Assembly (NCBI RefSeq): GCF_008086045.1
Contig: NZ_VSEY01000004.1
Coordinates: 62,001-126,000, forward strand
DNA from: Nonomuraea sp. PA05
GTDB lineage: Bacteria; Actinomycetota; Actinomycetes; Streptosporangiales; Streptosporangiaceae
Length of the DNA: 64,000 bases
Direction of reading: 5' to 3'
This document shows, piece after piece, positions 10,119-17,392 of this stretch. Positions within the stretch are counted from its first letter, which is position 1. Every line of letters starts with the position of its first letter. The notes under the pieces were generated by a model that worked only from the letters and a program-made list of their open reading frames with translations, made no database searches and was not told where the DNA came from. The position numbers were made by a program, and so were the translations under genes.

Positions 10119-11255
10119 TCAGGTGAGTCTCACGGCCCAGACGGGGGAGAGCGTCGCGCCCCTGCGCGTCTTGGGCGTCTCGGCGTCGATGCCGAGGTCG
10201 ATGCCGGTGAGGCGGTGGTCGAGGGCGTACCGGAGCGGGGCGTGGATCAGGCTCTCCACGTACGCCTCGTGCCGGTGCGGGGTGTCGTCGGCGACGCCGG
10301 TCTCGTAGATCTCCAGCCGTCCGCCGATCGCGCAGCCGAACGTGACGGCCAGGCAGTCCGGCGTGGTGGCGGCGTACACCGCGAAGGCGACCCGCTCGCC
10401 CACCGGCTCGGCCGCCCATTGGGCCAGGCGCGTCCTGAGCAGGCGTGGGTGTTCCTCGATGCCGTGCCTGCGCTTGACCGCCGCCACCAGGTCCGCGCCC
10501 GGGGCGACCGCGTCCCGTGCCGGTGTGACCTCGCAGCGCAGCCCGGCCTCGGCCGCCGCCCGGCGGTCCTTGAGCACGGTCCTGCGCCGGCCGGCGGTGA
10601 GCGCCGCGAGGAACCGTTCGTCGTCGGGCGGGACGGCGAGCGTGGAGAGGTGACCGATCCGCTCCCGCCGCGGGTCGCCGCCGTCCGGAGCGAAGACCGC
10701 GAGGTCGCCGTCCGGAGCGAGAGCCGCGACGCCGTCCGGAGCGAAGGCCGGGTCGCCGTCCGGCAGGAAGGCGGCGAGTTCGTTGTCGCGCACGTAGACG
10801 GCCGCCGCGACCAGGCCGCGGTGCTCCGCCTCGGCCCGCGCCCGCCCCACGAGCGCCCGCCGGACCGACTCCGCCCGGCCCGCCGTGAGGCCGGCGCTGG
10901 TCACGGCCCCCGCCACCAGGTCGGCGCAGCCTCCGACGAAGAGGTACGCCCGCGCGTCCCCGACCTCGCAGAACAGCCGCGGCGCCAGCACGGCGGGGTC
11001 GAACACGGCGCTCGGCACGGCCCGGCTCTTCACCCGCTGCACGGGCAGGAACCCCAGGACGCCGCCGCCCTCCCCGGTGGCCAGCACGATCTCCGTCTCC
11101 CAGGAGGCGGAGAGGTAGTGGCGGCCGGCCCTGCCGGGCATCAGGCTCACGGAGGCCGCGTGCCACTCCTGGCCGGACAGCCCGGCGGGCAGGTCATCGA
11201 TCCCGATCACCTCGGTCGTGACGGGAAGCGCCTCGCGCACCGATAGTTTCGTCAT
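10119..11255 (-). CDS. GNAT/Fem-like acyl- or aminoacyltransferase (BioF2/Acetyltransf_6 type)
   Basis: A 378-residue protein that looks like the double-GNAT families used in peptide cross-link formation (FemABX, BioF2-like). The C-terminal half carries the typical signals: RRTVLKDRRAA, an acceptor-loop region FAVYAATTPDCLAVTFG, YETGV, then HRHEAYVESLIHAPLRYALDH and the end motif KTRRGATLSPVWAVRL. Some family members in peptide antibiotic pathways use aminoacyl-tRNA as donor; whether this one uses acyl-CoA, aminoacyl-tRNA or a carrier-bound donor cannot be told from sequence. Residues ~165-190 are an Ala/Pro/Asp/Gly insertion encoded by repeats. It is the first gene of the - strand arm, with start ATG 11255 and only a weak GGTGG ahead. 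Confidence 0.72.
   Translation of the reverse strand: MTKLSVREALPVTTEVIGIDDLPAGLSGQEWHAASVSLMPGRAGRHYLSASWETEIVLATGEGGGVLGFLPVQRVKSRAVPSAVFDPAVLAPRLFCEVGDARAYLFVGGCADLVAGAVTSAGLTAGRAESVRRALVGRARAEAEHRGLVAAAVYVRDNELAAFLPDGDPAFAPDGVAALAPDGDLAVFAPDGGDPRRERIGHLSTLAVPPDDERFLAALTAGRRRTVLKDRRAAAEAGLRCEVTPARDAVAPGADLVAAVKRRHGIEEHPRLLRTRLAQWAAEPVGERVAFAVYAATTPDCLAVTFGCAIGGRLEIYETGVADDTPHRHEAYVESLIHAPLRYALDHRLTGIDLGIDAETPKTRRGATLSPVWAVRLT
10680..10764. repeat. Four spaced copies of GCCGTCCGG inside the GNAT-like gene
   Basis: GCCGTCCGGAGCGA occurs at 10680, 10707 and 10731, and GCCGTCCGGC at 10755; the periods of 27, 24 and 24 bases preserve the frame. On the - strand they give repeated Ala/Phe-Ala-Pro-Asp-Gly segments. 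Confidence 0.88.
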
Positions 11256-11457
11256 CCGCCGCCACCTGGCCCCCGCCGTCCCACGGAAAACCTCGCCACT
11301 CGGGGAACCTAAACCACCGCCTCCGCCCGCAACGACTCATATCGTGCGGTCATGGCTCAGAAACCCCCGAGTGCCAATCCTGTAGCGAGATCTTGGCCGC
11401 CGGTCACGCCCATGTCAGGGTTACGGGCACCGACCGAGCCGACAAGGGGTGATCGCC
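11256..11457. promoter_or_regulatory. Divergent intergenic region between cluster arm and monooxygenase
   Basis: About 200 bases separate two diverging genes, so promoters for both should be here. I see AAGGGGTG (11444-11451) as the ribosome binding site for the monooxygenase but no convincing -35/-10 pair or operator. Confidence 0.4.
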
Positions 11458-13059
11458 ATGACCGAAGCCACGTCCTTCGACGCGGTGGTGATCGGCGCCG
11501 GGTTCTCCGGCTTGTACATGCTGCATCGGTTGCGCGGCCTCGGCCTGACCGCCCGGCTCTACGAGGCCGGTGGCGGCGTCGGCGGCACCTGGTACTGGAA
11601 CAGGTATCCGGGCGCCCGCTGCGACGTGGAGAGCGTCGAGTACTGCTACTCCTTCTCCGAGGAGCTGCAGCAGGACTGGGACTGGACCGAGCGCTACCCG
11701 TCGCAGCCGGAGATCCTGCGTTACGCCGAGCACGTCGCCGACCGTTTCGACCTGCGCCGCGACATGAGGTTCCGGACGCGGGTCACCCGCGCCGCCTACG
11801 ACGAGGCCGCCGCGCGCTGGCGGGTGGAGACCGATAGGGGCGACCGGGTGACGGCCCGTTTCGTCATCACGGCGGTGGGCTGCCTGTCGGACGCCCGCGT
11901 GCCCGGCTTCCCCGGCGCCGAGTCCTTCCACGGCGAGAGCTACCACACGGGACGCTGGCCGCACGAGGAGGTGGACCTGGCGGGCAAGCGGGTGGCGGTC
12001 ATCGGCACCGGCTCCTCCGGCATCCAGATCATCCCGGTCCTGGCGGAGCTGGCCGCCGAGGTGACGGTCTTCCAGCGCACCCCCAACTACACGATCCCGG
12101 CCTGGAACCGCCCGCTGCGACCCGAGTACGCCCGCTGGGTGAAGGACAACTACGCCGACATCCGCCGCACGATGCGCGATTCCCTGTTCGGCATCGCGGC
12201 GTCGTTCAACACGGGCTCGGCGCTGGAGGTGTCGGAGCAGGAGCTGCGCGACGAGCTGGAGGCGCGGTGGGCCCACGGCGGGCCGGGTTTCCTGGGCGCC
12301 TTCGCCGACACCCCGGTGGACCCGCGGGCGAACGAGCTGGTGGCGGAGTTCGTCCGGGAGAAGATCCGGCAGACCGTCGAGGACCCGCGGGTGGCCGAGC
12401 TGCTGTCGCCCCGCGACCATCCGATCGGCACCAAGCGGCCGTGCTTCGACACCGACTACTACGCCACGTTCAACCGGCCGAACGTGCGGCTCGTGGACGT
12501 GCGCAGGACGCCGATCGAGGAGATCACGGCGGCGGGGCCGCGCACCGCCGAGGCGACGTACGAGGTGGACGTCATCGTCTACGCGACCGGCTACGACGCG
12601 TTGACCGGCGCGCTGCTGGCCATCGACGTCACGGGCGCGGGCGGCGCGGCGCTGCGGGAGAAGTGGGCGGCCGGGCCGCGCACGTACCTGGGGCTGATGA
12701 CCGCCGGGTTCCCCAACCTGTTCACGATCACCGGGCCGGGCAGCCCGTCGGTGCTCAGCAACATGTTCGTCTCCATCGAGCAGCACGTGGACTGGATCGC
12801 CGACTGCCTGCGGCACCTGGCGGAGTCGGGCGCGACCGTGATCGAGCCGGACGCGGACGCCGAGGACGCGTGGATGCGGCACGTCGGCGAGGTGGCGGAG
12901 CAGACGCTCTACCCGCGGGCCGACTCCTGGTACCTGGGTGCGAACATCCCGGGCAAGCCGCGGGTCTTCATGCCGTACGCCGGGGGCGTCGGAACCTATC
13001 GGGCCACCTGCGACGAGATCGCGGCCAAGGGTTACGAGGGGTTCGTGATGTCGCCCTGA
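11458..13059 (+). CDS. Flavin monooxygenase, Baeyer-Villiger type
   Basis: A 533-residue FAD/NADPH enzyme of the cyclohexanone-monooxygenase group, which inserts oxygen next to a ketone to make an ester or lactone. The FAD Rossmann motif VIGAGFSGLYMLHRL is at the N-terminus; the Baeyer-Villiger fingerprint FxGxxxHxxxW is present as FHGESYHTGRW (residues 157-167); the NADPH Rossmann motif VIGTGSSGIQIIP follows at about 183; and the later signature DVIVYATGYDALTG is intact. Start ATG 11458 has AAGGGGTG 7 bases upstream. It diverges from the peptide cluster, so it could tailor a precursor or product, or be an independent catabolic enzyme. The substrate is not predictable. Confidence 0.93.
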   Translation: MTEATSFDAVVIGAGFSGLYMLHRLRGLGLTARLYEAGGGVGGTWYWNRYPGARCDVESVEYCYSFSEELQQDWDWTERYPSQPEILRYAEHVADRFDLRRDMRFRTRVTRAAYDEAAARWRVETDRGDRVTARFVITAVGCLSDARVPGFPGAESFHGESYHTGRWPHEEVDLAGKRVAVIGTGSSGIQIIPVLAELAAEVTVFQRTPNYTIPAWNRPLRPEYARWVKDNYADIRRTMRDSLFGIAASFNTGSALEVSEQELRDELEARWAHGGPGFLGAFADTPVDPRANELVAEFVREKIRQTVEDPRVAELLSPRDHPIGTKRPCFDTDYYATFNRPNVRLVDVRRTPIEEITAAGPRTAEATYEVDVIVYATGYDALTGALLAIDVTGAGGAALREKWAAGPRTYLGLMTAGFPNLFTITGPGSPSVLSNMFVSIEQHVDWIADCLRHLAESGATVIEPDADAEDAWMRHVGEVAEQTLYPRADSWYLGANIPGKPRVFMPYAGGVGTYRATCDEIAAKGYEGFVMSP

Positions 13060-13116
13060 CCCTCAGGAACGGCGGCTTGGCATCGTCCGAAGCCGCCACA
13101 TCCAGGGCTCCAAATG

Positions 13117-13151
13117 GACACGAAGTGTCAATGTTCAAGATTTCATGACAC
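13117..13151. promoter_or_regulatory. GTGTC/GACAC dyads upstream of the nuclease gene
   Basis: GACAC (13117), GTGTCA (13125) and TGACAC (13146) form a short dyad (GACAC-GAA-GTGTC) and a wider one (GTGTCA-15 bases-TGACAC). They lie 50-90 bases upstream of the nuclease start and could be an operator. The overlapping GTTCA sequence weakly resembles a PHO-box unit, not enough to call one. Confidence 0.35.
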
Positions 13152-13203
13152 GTCCACACCCAATACAGGATTTTTCGTCGTTTGTCGGTTTACGCTCCCC
13201 GGC

Positions 13204-15534
13204 ATGCGTGTTAAGTCCCGGGTCACGGCGATCCTCGTCGTAGCCGGCCTCGCCGGTTCGATCGCCGCCCTGTCCTCACCCTCCGTGGCCGCCGCGGCGC
13301 CAGGCACCGTGGTCATCAGCCAGGTCTACGGCGGAGGCGGCAACACCGGCGCCCCCTTCTCCAACGACTACGTCGAGCTGTTCAACCGCAGCACCGCGCC
13401 CGTGTCGCTGGACGGCTGGTCCGTGCAGTACACCAGCGCGAGCGGCACCGGGAACTTCGCCTCGAACAAGGCCGACCTGTCCGGCACCCTGGCACCCGGC
13501 CAGTACCACCTCCTCCAGCTCGCCGCGGGCAGCACGCCCAGCGGCGCGCTGCCCCAGCCCGACGGCACCGGCTCGATCAACATGAGCGGCACGGCGGGCA
13601 AGGTGGCGCTGGTGCGCTCGACGGAGGGCCTGGCCTGCAACGGCTCCTCCACCGCCTGCACCGAGGCCCAGCTCGCGCAGCTCGCCGACCTCGTCGGGTA
13701 CGGCGCCGCGAACTTCTTCGAGGGCACCGCCGCCCCCGCCCTCACCAACGCCACCGGCGGGTTCCGCAAGAGCGGCGGCTGCGCCGACACCGACGACAAC
13801 GGCGCCGACTTCGAGACCGCCGCCCCCGCGCCGCGCAACAGCGCCACGGCCGCGGCCCCCTGCGGCGACGGCGAGCCGACCCCGACGCCGACCCCCACTC
13901 CTACGGAGACCTGTGACACCCCGGCCACGCACCAGATCCCCCAGGTGCAGGGCAACGGCGACGCCAGCCCGGTGGCCGGGCAGAACGTCCGCGTCGAGGG
14001 CGTGGTGACCGGCTCGTTCCAGGGCTCCGGCGGCCTCGGCGGCTTCTCCCTCCAGGCCGCCCGGCCGGACGCCGACCCGGCGACCTCCGAGGGCCTGTTC
14101 GTGTTCTCCTCCTCGCCGGTCAAGGCCGGCGACCGGGTGCTCGTCTCCGGCAAGGCGATCGAGTACAACGGCCTGACCGAGATCTCCCCCGCCACCGCCG
14201 TGAACGTCTGCGGCACCGGCACGGTCCGGCGCACCGAGATCGACCTGCCGCTCAGGAAGGGCCTGACCTTCGAGCGGTACGAGAACATGCTCGTCACCTT
14301 CGACGACGACCTCGCGATCTCCGAGACCTACAACCTGGCCCGGTACGGCGAGCTGCTGCTGGCCGAGGACGAGCGGCTCTTCCAGCCGACCGACCGCGAC
14401 GGCGTGGACACCGACAGGGACGCGCGGCGCAGGATCCTGCTCGACGACGGCTCCAACGCGCAGAACCCGCCCACGCTGCCGTACCACACCCAGGGCTCGA
14501 ACACCGTCCGCGTCGGTGACGAGGTGCGCGACCTGACGGGCGTCCTCACCTACGGCTTCGACGTCTACCGCGTCCAGCCGACCGAGCCCGTGGTCTTCCG
14601 CGCGAAGAACCCGCGCCCCGCCCGCCCCGAGCGGGTCGGCGGCGACGTCAGGGTGGCCAGCCTCAACACGCTCAACTGGTTCACCACGCTGGGCTCGCGC
14701 GGCGCCACCAACGCCGGGGAGCGCGACCGGCAGCTCGCCAAGCTGGTGGCCAACATCACCACGCTCGACCCGGCCGTGGCCGGGCTGATGGAGGTCGAGC
14801 GCAACTCCGACGTGGCGCTCAACGCCCTGGTGGACGCGCTGAACGCCAAGGCGGGCGCGGGCACGTACCAGGCGATCACGCACCCGAACCCGGGCACCGA
14901 CCTGATCCAGACCGCGCTGATCTACCAGCCGGCCAAGGTCACCCCGGTCGGCCCTGCGCGCTCCTCCACCGACCCGATCTTCAACCGGCCGCCGCTGGTG
15001 CAGACGTTCGCGGGGGCCAAGGGCCACGGCAGGACGTTCACCGTGCTGGTCAACCACTTCAAGTCCAAGGGCTGCACCGACGTGGACGGCCCGGCCACCG
15101 GCGCGGACGCCGACCAGGGCGACGGGCAGAGCTGCTACAACGCCAAGCGCGTCAAGCAGGCGCAGGCCGTGCTGTCCCTGATCGGCGAGCTGAAGCTGAA
15201 GAACGCGCTCGTCCTCGGCGACATCAACGCCTACGGCGAGGAGGACCCGATCGACACCTTCGAGGCCGGCGGGCTGACCAGCCTGAGCAAGAGGTACGTG
15301 GACGAGGACGAGCGCTACAGCTACGTCTTCGACGGCCTGTCGGGCGAGCTGGACCACGTGCTGGCCGACAAGGGCGCCCGCAAGCTGGTGACCGGCGCCA
15401 CGATCTGGCACGTCAACGCCGACGAGGGCCGGTTCATGGACTACAACACCGAGTTCAACCCGCCCTACCTGTACGCGCCCGACGCGTTCCGCTCCTCCGA
15501 CCACGACCCGCTGCTGGTGGGTCTGCGCCTCTGA
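13204..15534 (+). CDS. Secreted ExeM/NucH-type endonuclease with lamin-tail domain
   Basis: A 776-residue exported nuclease. A signal peptide (MRVKSRVTAILVVAGLAGS..., cleavage near AAAAPG, ~residue 33) is followed by a lamin-tail domain (VVISQVYGGGGN, YVELFNRS), a Pro/Thr-rich linker, an OB-like region (GQNVRVEGVVTGSFQ), and a C-terminal endonuclease/exonuclease/phosphatase domain from ~480. In that domain NTLNW (~488), MEVE, VNHFKSKGC, LGDINAYGEEDP (~672) and SSDHDP (~767) supply the usual Asn, Glu, Asp and His residues. This layout matches extracellular DNases that work at the cell surface or in the medium. ATG 13204 fits the signal peptide; an in-frame upstream extension is not signal-like. 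A strong hairpin follows the stop. Confidence 0.92.
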   Translation: MRVKSRVTAILVVAGLAGSIAALSSPSVAAAAPGTVVISQVYGGGGNTGAPFSNDYVELFNRSTAPVSLDGWSVQYTSASGTGNFASNKADLSGTLAPGQYHLLQLAAGSTPSGALPQPDGTGSINMSGTAGKVALVRSTEGLACNGSSTACTEAQLAQLADLVGYGAANFFEGTAAPALTNATGGFRKSGGCADTDDNGADFETAAPAPRNSATAAAPCGDGEPTPTPTPTPTETCDTPATHQIPQVQGNGDASPVAGQNVRVEGVVTGSFQGSGGLGGFSLQAARPDADPATSEGLFVFSSSPVKAGDRVLVSGKAIEYNGLTEISPATAVNVCGTGTVRRTEIDLPLRKGLTFERYENMLVTFDDDLAISETYNLARYGELLLAEDERLFQPTDRDGVDTDRDARRRILLDDGSNAQNPPTLPYHTQGSNTVRVGDEVRDLTGVLTYGFDVYRVQPTEPVVFRAKNPRPARPERVGGDVRVASLNTLNWFTTLGSRGATNAGERDRQLAKLVANITTLDPAVAGLMEVERNSDVALNALVDALNAKAGAGTYQAITHPNPGTDLIQTALIYQPAKVTPVGPARSSTDPIFNRPPLVQTFAGAKGHGRTFTVLVNHFKSKGCTDVDGPATGADADQGDGQSCYNAKRVKQAQAVLSLIGELKLKNALVLGDINAYGEEDPIDTFEAGGLTSLSKRYVDEDERYSYVFDGLSGELDHVLADKGARKLVTGATIWHVNADEGRFMDYNTEFNPPYLYAPDAFRSSDHDPLLVGLRL

Positions 15535-15543
15535 GAACGCCGC

Positions 15544-15574
15544 GATCCGGCCGCGGCTCAGCCGCGGCCGGATC
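15544..15574. terminator. Bidirectional hairpin terminator between nuclease and ABC-F genes
   Basis: GATCCGGCCGCGGCT (15544-15558) and its exact reverse complement (15560-15574) form a 15-bp inverted repeat with GTTT after it on the + strand. It lies between two converging stops (15534 and 15578). Confidence 0.88.
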
Positions 15575-15577
15575 GTT

Positions 15578-17185
15578 TCAGCTTTCCAGCAGGCGGCCGT
15601 CCGACAGCTCCAGCCACCGCTCGACCCCGATCTCCGCGAGGAACCGCTCGTCGTGGCTGACCACGATGAACGCCCCCTCGTACGCCGCGAGCGCGCTCTC
15701 CAGCTGCCCCACGCTGACCAGGTCGAGGTTGTTGGTCGGCTCGTCGAGCAGCAGGAGCTGCGGCGCGGGCTCGGCACACAGCACGCAGGCCAGGGTGGCG
15801 CGCAGCCGCTCGCCGCCGGACAGCACGCCCACCGGCAGGTGCGCCCGCTGGCCGCGGAACAGGAAGCGGGCCAGCAGGTTCATCCGGTCCGCCGCCTGCA
15901 TGGCGGGGGCCGCGTCGGCGAGGTTCTCCGCCACGGTGCGGTCGAGGTCGAGCAGGTCGAGCCGCTGCGACAGGTAGGCCACCCGGCCGTCGGCCCTGCG
16001 CGTGGTGCCGCCGTCCGGCGTCAGGTCGCCGCTGATCATGCGCAGCAGAGTGGACTTTCCCGCGCCGTTCGCGCCGGTCAGCGCGATGCGCTCGGGGCCG
16101 CGCACGGTCAGGTCGAGGCCCTGCCCGGCGAACAGGCCGCGCGCCTGCAGGTGCTCGCCCTGGAAGACGGTGCGCCCGGCGGGCACGTTCGTGCCCGGCA
16201 GCTCCAGCGCGATGCGCTGGTCGTCGCGCAGCGCCCGCCCCGCCTCGTCGAGCCTGGCCTTGGCGTCGCTGACGCGGGCGGCGTGCATCTGGCCCGCCCG
16301 GCCGGCCGACTCCTGCGCGCCGCGCTTCATGTTGCCGGCGAAGATGCGCGGCAGGCCGGCGTTCTTGAGGTTGCGGGCGGCGTTGCCCGCTCGGCGCTCG
16401 GCGCGCTCGCGGGCCTGCTGCATCTCCCGCTTCTCCCGCTTGAGCTCCTGCTCGGCGCTGCGCACGGTCCGCTCCGCCGCCTCCTGCTCGGTGCGGACGG
16501 CCTCCTCGTAGGCGGTGAAGCCGCCGCCGTAGAAGCGCAGCTCGCCCCGTTCCAGCTCGGCGATCCGGTCCATGCGGTCGAGCAGGGCGCGGTCGTGGCT
16601 GACCACGAGCAGGCAGCCGTTCCAGTCGCCGAGCAGGTCGTGCAGGCGGTGGCGGGCCGCGAGGTCGAGGTTGTTGGTCGGCTCGTCGAGCACCAGCACG
16701 TCGGGCCGCTTGAGGAGCTGCGCGGCCAGGCCCAGCGAGACGACCTGGCCGCCGCTCAGCGTCTCCAGCCTCCGGTCGAAGGCGAGCCCGTCGAGGCCGA
16801 GCCGGTCGAGCTGGGCACGGGTGCGCTCCTCGATGTCCCAGTCGTTGCCGATCGTGGTGAAGTGCTCCTCGGCGGCGTCGCCGGACTCGATGGCGTCCAG
16901 CGCGGCGATCACCGGGGCGATGCCGAGCACCTCGGCCACGGTGAGGTCGCCGGTGAGCGGCAGGCTCTGCGGCAGGTAGCCGAGCACCCCCTTGACGGAG
17001 ATGTCGCCGCTCGACGGCCGCAGCTCGCCGGCGATGAGCTTGAGCAGCGTGCTCTTGCCCGCCCCGTTCGGCGCGACCAGGCCGGTACGGCCGCCGCCCA
17101 CGCTGAAGGACAGGTCGGTGAAGACGGGAGTGTCGTCGGGCCAGGAGAAGGACAGCCCGGAACAGATGACGAATGCGTCGGACAT
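15578..17185 (-). CDS. ABC-F family ATPase (ribosome-protection / antibiotic resistance type)
   Basis: A 535-residue soluble protein with two ABC ATPase domains and no membrane segment. Walker A appears twice (APNGAGKST ~38-46; GANGAGKST ~370), each with a signature (LSGGQ; LSGGE) and Walker B (VLVLDEPTNNLD; LLLLDEPTNNLD). The inter-domain linker is charged and helical (EQELKREKREMQQARERAERR). ABC-F proteins enter the ribosomal E site and move nascent chain, tRNA or drug; many actinomycete members give self-resistance. Start ATG 17185 begins at MSDAFVI, the expected N-terminus, with only a weak upstream AGG. About 200 bases of leader upstream contain a possible regulatory short frame. Which drug it protects against is unknown. 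Confidence 0.9.
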   Translation of the reverse strand: MSDAFVICSGLSFSWPDDTPVFTDLSFSVGGGRTGLVAPNGAGKSTLLKLIAGELRPSSGDISVKGVLGYLPQSLPLTGDLTVAEVLGIAPVIAALDAIESGDAAEEHFTTIGNDWDIEERTRAQLDRLGLDGLAFDRRLETLSGGQVVSLGLAAQLLKRPDVLVLDEPTNNLDLAARHRLHDLLGDWNGCLLVVSHDRALLDRMDRIAELERGELRFYGGGFTAYEEAVRTEQEAAERTVRSAEQELKREKREMQQARERAERRAGNAARNLKNAGLPRIFAGNMKRGAQESAGRAGQMHAARVSDAKARLDEAGRALRDDQRIALELPGTNVPAGRTVFQGEHLQARGLFAGQGLDLTVRGPERIALTGANGAGKSTLLRMISGDLTPDGGTTRRADGRVAYLSQRLDLLDLDRTVAENLADAAPAMQAADRMNLLARFLFRGQRAHLPVGVLSGGERLRATLACVLCAEPAPQLLLLDEPTNNLDLVSVGQLESALAAYEGAFIVVSHDERFLAEIGVERWLELSDGRLLES

Positions 17186-17306
17186 CGGAGAAGACCTCGA
17201 AGAAGGTGACCCGGGCACGGAGCCCGGCAGGGGAACAAGGGATCGACGAGACGGGCCACACCGGCGACGCTCCGCGCGTCGGCCGGGGCCGGGTCAACCT
17301 CCGGTA

Positions 17307-17336
17307 TCACCCGGAGATGTCGTCGTCACCTGCCAC
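17307..17336 (-). CDS. Possible leader peptide upstream of the ABC-F gene
   Basis: A 9-codon frame starts at GTG 17336 and ends at TGA 17307 (fMet-Ala-Gly-Asp-Asp-Asp-Ile-Ser-Gly). AGGAGAG (17348-17342) sits 5 bases ahead, a better ribosome binding site than that of the ABC-F gene. It is followed by GC-rich dyads, for example CCGGGC/GCCCGG near 17211-17227. Leader peptides of this kind control several ABC-F resistance genes through drug-stalled ribosomes; here it is only a candidate. Confidence 0.4.
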   Translation of the reverse strand: MAGDDDISG

Positions 17337-17392
17337 GTCTGCTCTCCTATTGGTCACGATTGAGCACTTTCCACTGTAGCACCTCACGACTG

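Noticed and set aside
13131..13160. PHO box upstream of the nuclease
   Set aside because: Only one GTTCA-like unit is convincing; the 11-base direct repeats expected for PhoP are not met.
13276..15777. Long - strand open frame over the nuclease gene
   Set aside because: The + strand frame has a signal peptide and all nuclease motifs; the antisense product is Val/Gly/Arg-rich and featureless.
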